From: Planctomycetales bacterium
Lineage (GTDB): Bacteria > Planctomycetota > Planctomycetia > Pirellulales > Thermoguttaceae
Assembly: GCA_007122045.1 (NCBI GenBank)
Contig: SKJM01000642.1
Span: 1 to 9,756 of the forward strand
Direction: 5' to 3'
DNA: 9,756 nt
Positions 7,220-9,756 of this stretch are shown here, piece after piece. Numbering within the stretch: the stretch's first letter is position 1; every line of letters starts with the position of its first letter. Made by a program: the position numbers and the translations under genes. The notes beneath the pieces are model-generated. The model was not told the origin of the DNA. It saw nothing but the letters and a program-made list of their open reading frames with translations, and made no database searches.

Positions 7220-8389
7220 TCAACGTGCCGTACCTTCTCGCCGTTGTTCGAGTCCTCCGTGTTGGAGGAACCAGGCGAAGAACAGGTACATCTGTTCGTT
7301 CGATTCGGGCGTCGGGCCGTGCCCGGGGCGATTGGTCATCGCCACGCGGTTCGTGGAGCCCAGCAGCCGGTTGACGGCCACGGTATGGTTCAAGGCCCGC
7401 CATCGTTCGGGCGGGTCTTCCGAGCCGCCGGAGACGAGGAAGGGCCGCGGGGCCATCAGGGCGTGGAGTTCGTGGAGGTCGTAGCCTTCGGCGATCATCT
7501 GCTTGTACGCGCCGGTGCGCGGATTGTCGGCCGAGGGAACGCCGCGGGGGCGGAACTCCGGCCCCTCGTAGCCCAGGTACCACGGCTCCCAGTAGTTGAC
7601 GTTCGGCCGCCGCTCGTCGAACACGATGCCTCCGTCGGACCACGCGGCGCACGCGAACCTCGCGTACAGGCAGGAGGCGAACATGGCCCACTTGCCGCCG
7701 TACGAGTGGCCCGCAATGCCCACCCGGGCCGGATCGACCTCGTCGCGGGCGGCCAGCACGTGGTAGGCATTGGCCGCTGCGTAGGCCAAGGCCGAAAGGG
7801 GCTGCAACCGGGCCGCGTCGCGGTTGGGGTAGTAAAGCGACGCCCCGTGGCCGATGGACAAGGCGACGAACCCGCGGCGGGCGAGTTGGTACGCGAAGTC
7901 GCGCTCCGCGCGCCCCTGCCCGATGCCCGTCTCCGGCTCGTAGTACACCACCACGACGGCCGGCCGCCTCCCCGAACCGTCCGGCACCAGCAGATAACCG
8001 GTCGTCGGGTGCCCCGGCGCAAGCTCGAACCGGACGGTGTACTGCATGAAGTTGTCCCGGCGCTCGGCGGCGAGCTGCTCGACCTCGGGCTGTTCGATCA
8101 CCTCGGGCCAGGGGCCCATCAACTCGTGCCATCGCCGGAGGATCTCCTCGCGCCGCTCGGCCCAATCGTCGGCGGTGCGAACCGGCCGGCCGTCATAGAA
8201 CACCAGCGGCGAGCGGTATTCGCCGAAGTCGTCCGCCAGCTCCTCGGGCGGCTCGAAGTACGGCGCGATCCGCTCCCAAACCTTGGCCGGGGCGACCGGC
8301 TCATCGGCCTCCCCACGGCACACCCGCGCCGCCAACAGCACCGCGATCATGCCGAGCCAGACCCACTGCGACTTCACGATGTGTCTCAT
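7220..8389 (-). CDS. Exported alpha/beta hydrolase (dienelactone hydrolase / acetyl xylan esterase-like)
   Basis: A 389-aa serine hydrolase. A probable signal peptide covers about residues 1-26 (KSQWVWLGMIAVLLAARVC). The hydrolase core starts near residue 115. The nucleophile is S229 in VGIAGHSYGGKW; the acid is probably D325 in SGGSEDPPERW; the catalytic His is H357 in NRPGHGPTPE. This pattern is common in planctomycete proteins annotated as dienelactone hydrolase or prolyl-oligopeptidase-like esterases. The N-terminal part (30-115) is a family-specific cap or linker. The ATG at 8389 is chosen because GGAGA lies about 7 nt upstream and the signal peptide starts there. It is the first gene of the three-gene operon. 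Beside a lyase-like pectin enzyme, a role in removing ester groups from the polysaccharide is plausible but inferred. A peptidase or other esterase role cannot be excluded. Confidence 0.82.
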   Translation of the reverse strand: MRHIVKSQWVWLGMIAVLLAARVCRGEADEPVAPAKVWERIAPYFEPPEELADDFGEYRSPLVFYDGRPVRTADDWAERREEILRRWHELMGPWPEVIEQPEVEQLAAERRDNFMQYTVRFELAPGHPTTGYLLVPDGSGRRPAVVVVYYEPETGIGQGRAERDFAYQLARRGFVALSIGHGASLYYPNRDAARLQPLSALAYAAANAYHVLAARDEVDPARVGIAGHSYGGKWAMFASCLYARFACAAWSDGGIVFDERRPNVNYWEPWYLGYEGPEFRPRGVPSADNPRTGAYKQMIAEGYDLHELHALMAPRPFLVSGGSEDPPERWRALNHTVAVNRLLGSTNRVAMTNRPGHGPTPESNEQMYLFFAWFLQHGGLEQRREGTAR

Positions 8390-8435
8390 GCCGCTTCTCC
8401 GGTTAGGTGATGGCAGAGCAAAGACTCTCGAGCCC

Positions 8436-8443
8436 TTTATAAT
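8436..8443 (-). promoter_or_regulatory. Possible -10 element of the three-gene operon
   Basis: The 254 nt between the hydrolase start (8389) and the repeat region (8644) hold no gene. The only AT-rich patch is at about 8436-8450. On the minus strand it reads ATTATAAA, about 50 nt before the start codon. No good -35 hexamer stands 16-18 nt upstream, so the site is tentative. The other strand reads TATAAT at the same place, so orientation is uncertain. Confidence 0.25.
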
Positions 8444-8643
8444 TCCAATATGGCCATGGCTACTACCTCCAATGTCGATTATGTGCGATCGCCCGTGCTG
8501 CGTCAATTGCGGAAGCCGGGGGAGAGCGCGCAGGGCCGGTATCGGGCACCGACGACGCGTCGCGGGGCGTGGCTGCGTACTCGGCGTGTCGCTCGCTCGG
8601 CTACCCGGTTGCGGCCGTGGCGGTGGAGTGGTCGCCACCAAGT

Positions 8644-8948
8644 GCGTAGGGTGGGGGGGTGCGGCTGTCCGTGGCCGGCGCACGCATGGTTGCGCCCCAT
8701 GGGACGTTCGACCGGCGGTGCGGTTTGCGCCACGATACAGCCGGGTTCACCCACGCGCACGCTAGGGTTGACGCCCACATCACGTGCGGCCGGAACCACC
8801 CACGCAGGCACACCGTACGGTTGGCGGTGCGCGCGTGGGTGAACCCGGCCGCTTGCAGTGCGCTACCGTCCGGCGCCGCGCGACACGCGGGCGTAGTGGG
8901 CAACCGTTCGACCGACGCAACATGCGGCCGGAACCACCCACCCTACGC
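8644..8948. repeat. 305-bp nest of inverted and direct repeats (long imperfect hairpin)
   Basis: The outer ends are a perfect 12-bp inverted pair: GCGTAGGGTGGG at 8644-8655 and its complement at 8937-8948. An inner perfect 19-bp inverted pair, GCCGGGTTCACCCACGCGC, is at 8740-8758 and, inverted, at 8831-8849. A perfect 19-bp direct pair, TGCGGCCGGAACCACCCAC, is at 8785-8803 and 8923-8941. Between the matched blocks the two arms (8644-8758 and 8831-8948, about 115 and 118 bp) are related but diverged. All copies share a core like GTGGGTGNNNCCGGC in alternating orientation. This resembles a composite of REP-like elements or a non-coding mobile element. No target duplication is evident. It abuts the left break of the IS21 remnant. 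Frames through it give Arg/Pro/His-rich peptides and are not genes. Confidence 0.7.
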
Positions 8949-8955
8949 GCTGGGA

Positions 8956-9163
8956 ATTCTCTATCTGGCGGCGCGCCAGAGCGAAACGGCGTTGGACGAG
9001 GCGTTGCGAACGCTCCTGGCCGGCGACCAGCCCGTAACCCGGGCGGCGGTCGAGGCGTGGGTCCACCGAGCAGAGGACGTTCCCGCGGTCCCCGCGGTGA
9101 CCGTCGAGGAAGTGGATCTGTTGGGGTTCGACGATTTGTTCTTACACAAGGAGGTGTGGGATG
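8956..9163 (+). pseudogene. istA: IstA transposase, C-terminal fragment
   Basis: About 70 residues remain, from ILYLAARQSETALDEALRTL through VEEVDLLGFDDLF to KEVWDG. They match the extreme C-terminus of planctomycete IS21 IstA proteins, where a helix repeating 'LhLAa.eSE.avd.AL..LL' is followed by a linker with 'vdl..yd.Ll'. The DDE catalytic domain and the DNA-binding part (more than 400 residues) are absent. The frame is open to the left only because it runs into the repeat nest. After the istA tail the frame continues out of register with istB, as expected at the normal istA-istB junction. Not functional. Confidence 0.7.
9148..9155 (+). promoter_or_regulatory. Ribosome binding site of the truncated istB
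   Basis: AAGGAGGT, a full-strength Shine-Dalgarno, stands 5 nt before the ATG at 9161. It lies inside the end of istA, the usual arrangement in IS21. It shows that the istB start signals survived the deletion that follows. Confidence 0.7.
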
Positions 9164-9583
9164 GTTTCCAAGGGATCGGCGATTGCCCAGGAACTGATCC
9201 GCTCGGGGCGGAAGGTGGTCTCCTGGCCATGCGCCTTGCTGGTGCAGGAACTGTTGATGGCCAAGCGAGACTTGAAGCTCAGCCGAGTGCTGAAACGGAT
9301 GTCCAAGTGCGAGGTGCTGCTGATCGACGACATCGGCTACGTGCAGCAGAGCCGGGAGGAGATGGAAGTGCTTTTCGTCCTTCTGGCCGAGCGATATGAG
9401 CGGGGCACGGTGATGTTGACCAGCAACCTGCCATTCTCGAAGTGGGAAACGATCTTCAAGGACCCCATGACGACGGCGGCCGCGATCGACCGCTTGGTAC
9501 ATCACAGCGTGATCCTGGAACTGAACATTGCCAGCTACCGACTGGAGGAGGCCAAACGGACCAAGCCGCCGGAGGCGGCATGA
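9161..9583 (+). pseudogene. istB: IstB helper ATPase, internally deleted (no Walker A)
   Basis: A 140-aa reading frame equals the C-terminal half of IS21 IstB, the AAA+ ATPase that helps the IstA transposase; intact proteins have about 250-265 residues. Present are AIAQELIRSGRKV (8-20), ALLVQELLMAKRDLKLSRVL (25-44), the Walker B motif EVLLIDDIGYV (51-61), the sensor-1-like LTSNLPF (86-92) and the C-terminal AAAIDRLVHHSVILELN (106-122). Missing are the N-terminal helices and the P-loop (GxxGxGKTH), about 110-120 residues. The junction falls within the first seven codons, so the start codon and its Shine-Dalgarno are fused directly to the middle of the gene. A peptide could be made but could not bind ATP normally. 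Possible residual DNA or IstA binding is speculation. Confidence 0.8.
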
Positions 9584-9630
9584 GGGGGGCCCCGCGCCTC
9601 TGGTTATTGGACGGGAATTCTAATTGTCGT

Positions 9631-9756
9631 TCAAGGGAAAGAGTAGTTGTCGCCGAACAAAATGGCGTCCTTCTCGAACGTGATCCGCTCGTAGCGCTGG
9701 AGCACGGCGTCGCCGCGGCCGATCTGCCGGTCGCGGTTGCGGACGACGGCCGGCAC
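9631..9756 (-). pseudogene. Fragment of a probable SNF2/DEAD-type helicase, cut by the IS21 element
   Basis: The frame enters at the right edge of the window and ends at the TGA 9633-9631, giving 41 residues including RNRDRQIGRGDAVLQRYERI and TFEKDAI. This pattern resembles an internal stretch of large SNF2-like helicases found in many bacteria, where it normally runs on into a 'PGHPLL' motif. That continuation is absent here: after FGDN the frame gives YSFP and stops. The stop coincides with the inferred IS21 right end. The identification comes from memory of the family pattern over a short fragment, so it is moderate at best. Confidence 0.4.

Larger units (their letters stand above)
8950..9632 (+). 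mobile_element. Remnant of an IS21-family insertion sequence
   Basis: Three parts of an IS21 element remain: the C-terminal tail of IstA, the C-terminal half of IstB, and a probable right end. The left part, with most of istA and the left terminus, is missing and the sequence there passes into the repeat nest. A second internal deletion joins the istA/istB boundary to the middle of istB. The right terminus is inferred at about 9632, where the sequence ends in TTCA and flanking helicase-like coding begins; IS21-family ends are usually TG...CA. The element cannot move by itself. Confidence 0.75.

Noticed and set aside
5940..8165. A 741-codon minus-strand frame as a fusion of the M14 peptidase with an upstream domain
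   Set aside because: The upstream half is an Arg/Pro-rich out-of-frame reading of the hydrolase gene. A signal peptide and Shine-Dalgarno mark the real start at 7193.
8450..8842. Possible small genes in the region upstream of the hydrolase
   Set aside because: Translations are Arg/Thr/Pro-rich, cross the repeat nest and show no start signals or motifs.
8644..8948. CRISPR array
   Set aside because: Repeats are few, alternate in orientation and lack regular spacers; no cas genes are seen.
8952..9621. Direct repeat GGGAATTCT at 8952-8960 and 9613-9621 as a target-site duplication of the IS remnant
   Set aside because: The left copy is explained by istA coding sequence and the right copy lies inside the inferred IS end, so a 9-bp match is probably chance.

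Overview
The window is GC-rich and looks like a planctomycete chromosome fragment. The case rests on family resemblance: a short ECF-type sigma factor overlapping the start of what looks like a Ser/Thr kinase, a DUF4350-like remnant, an exported YetA/PcRGLX-type lyase with other exported enzymes, and an IS21 remnant of the kind common in Pirellulales-like genomes. No rRNA, tRNA or CRISPR array was seen, so the taxon is inferred from protein style only.

Layout. Positions 1-853 (minus strand) hold the first 77 codons of a probable kinase and, overlapping it by 26 nt, a complete 215-aa sigma factor. Positions 854-1204 are non-coding and include an AT-rich patch that may carry the sigma promoter. 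Positions 1205-1897 hold a beheaded DUF4350-like membrane protein. A perfect 10-bp hairpin at 2012-2036 lies just beyond the operon that follows.

Positions 2087-8389 (minus strand) are the core. Three genes for exported proteins are read in the order: alpha/beta hydrolase (8389-7220), M14 zinc carboxypeptidase of the cytosolic-carboxypeptidase type (7193-5940), and a 1264-aa exo-rhamnogalacturonan-lyase-like protein (5881-2087). The spacing is tight, and a 21-codon micro-ORF joins the last two with ATGA overlaps on both sides. The cassette is probably for pectin (rhamnogalacturonan) or glycoconjugate breakdown: the lyase would cut the backbone and the hydrolase would remove ester groups. The role of the peptidase is unclear. 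The lyase-like protein appears to carry its beta-sandwich domain twice.

Positions 8644-8948 are a 305-bp nest of direct and inverted repeats forming a long imperfect hairpin. It abuts a decayed IS21 element (plus strand): the istA tail at about 8956-9163 and an istB lacking its Walker A region at 9161-9583. Beyond it, on the minus strand, 9756-9631 encodes 41 residues resembling an SNF2-type helicase. That reading frame ends where the IS right end seems to begin, so the helicase gene was probably broken by the insertion.
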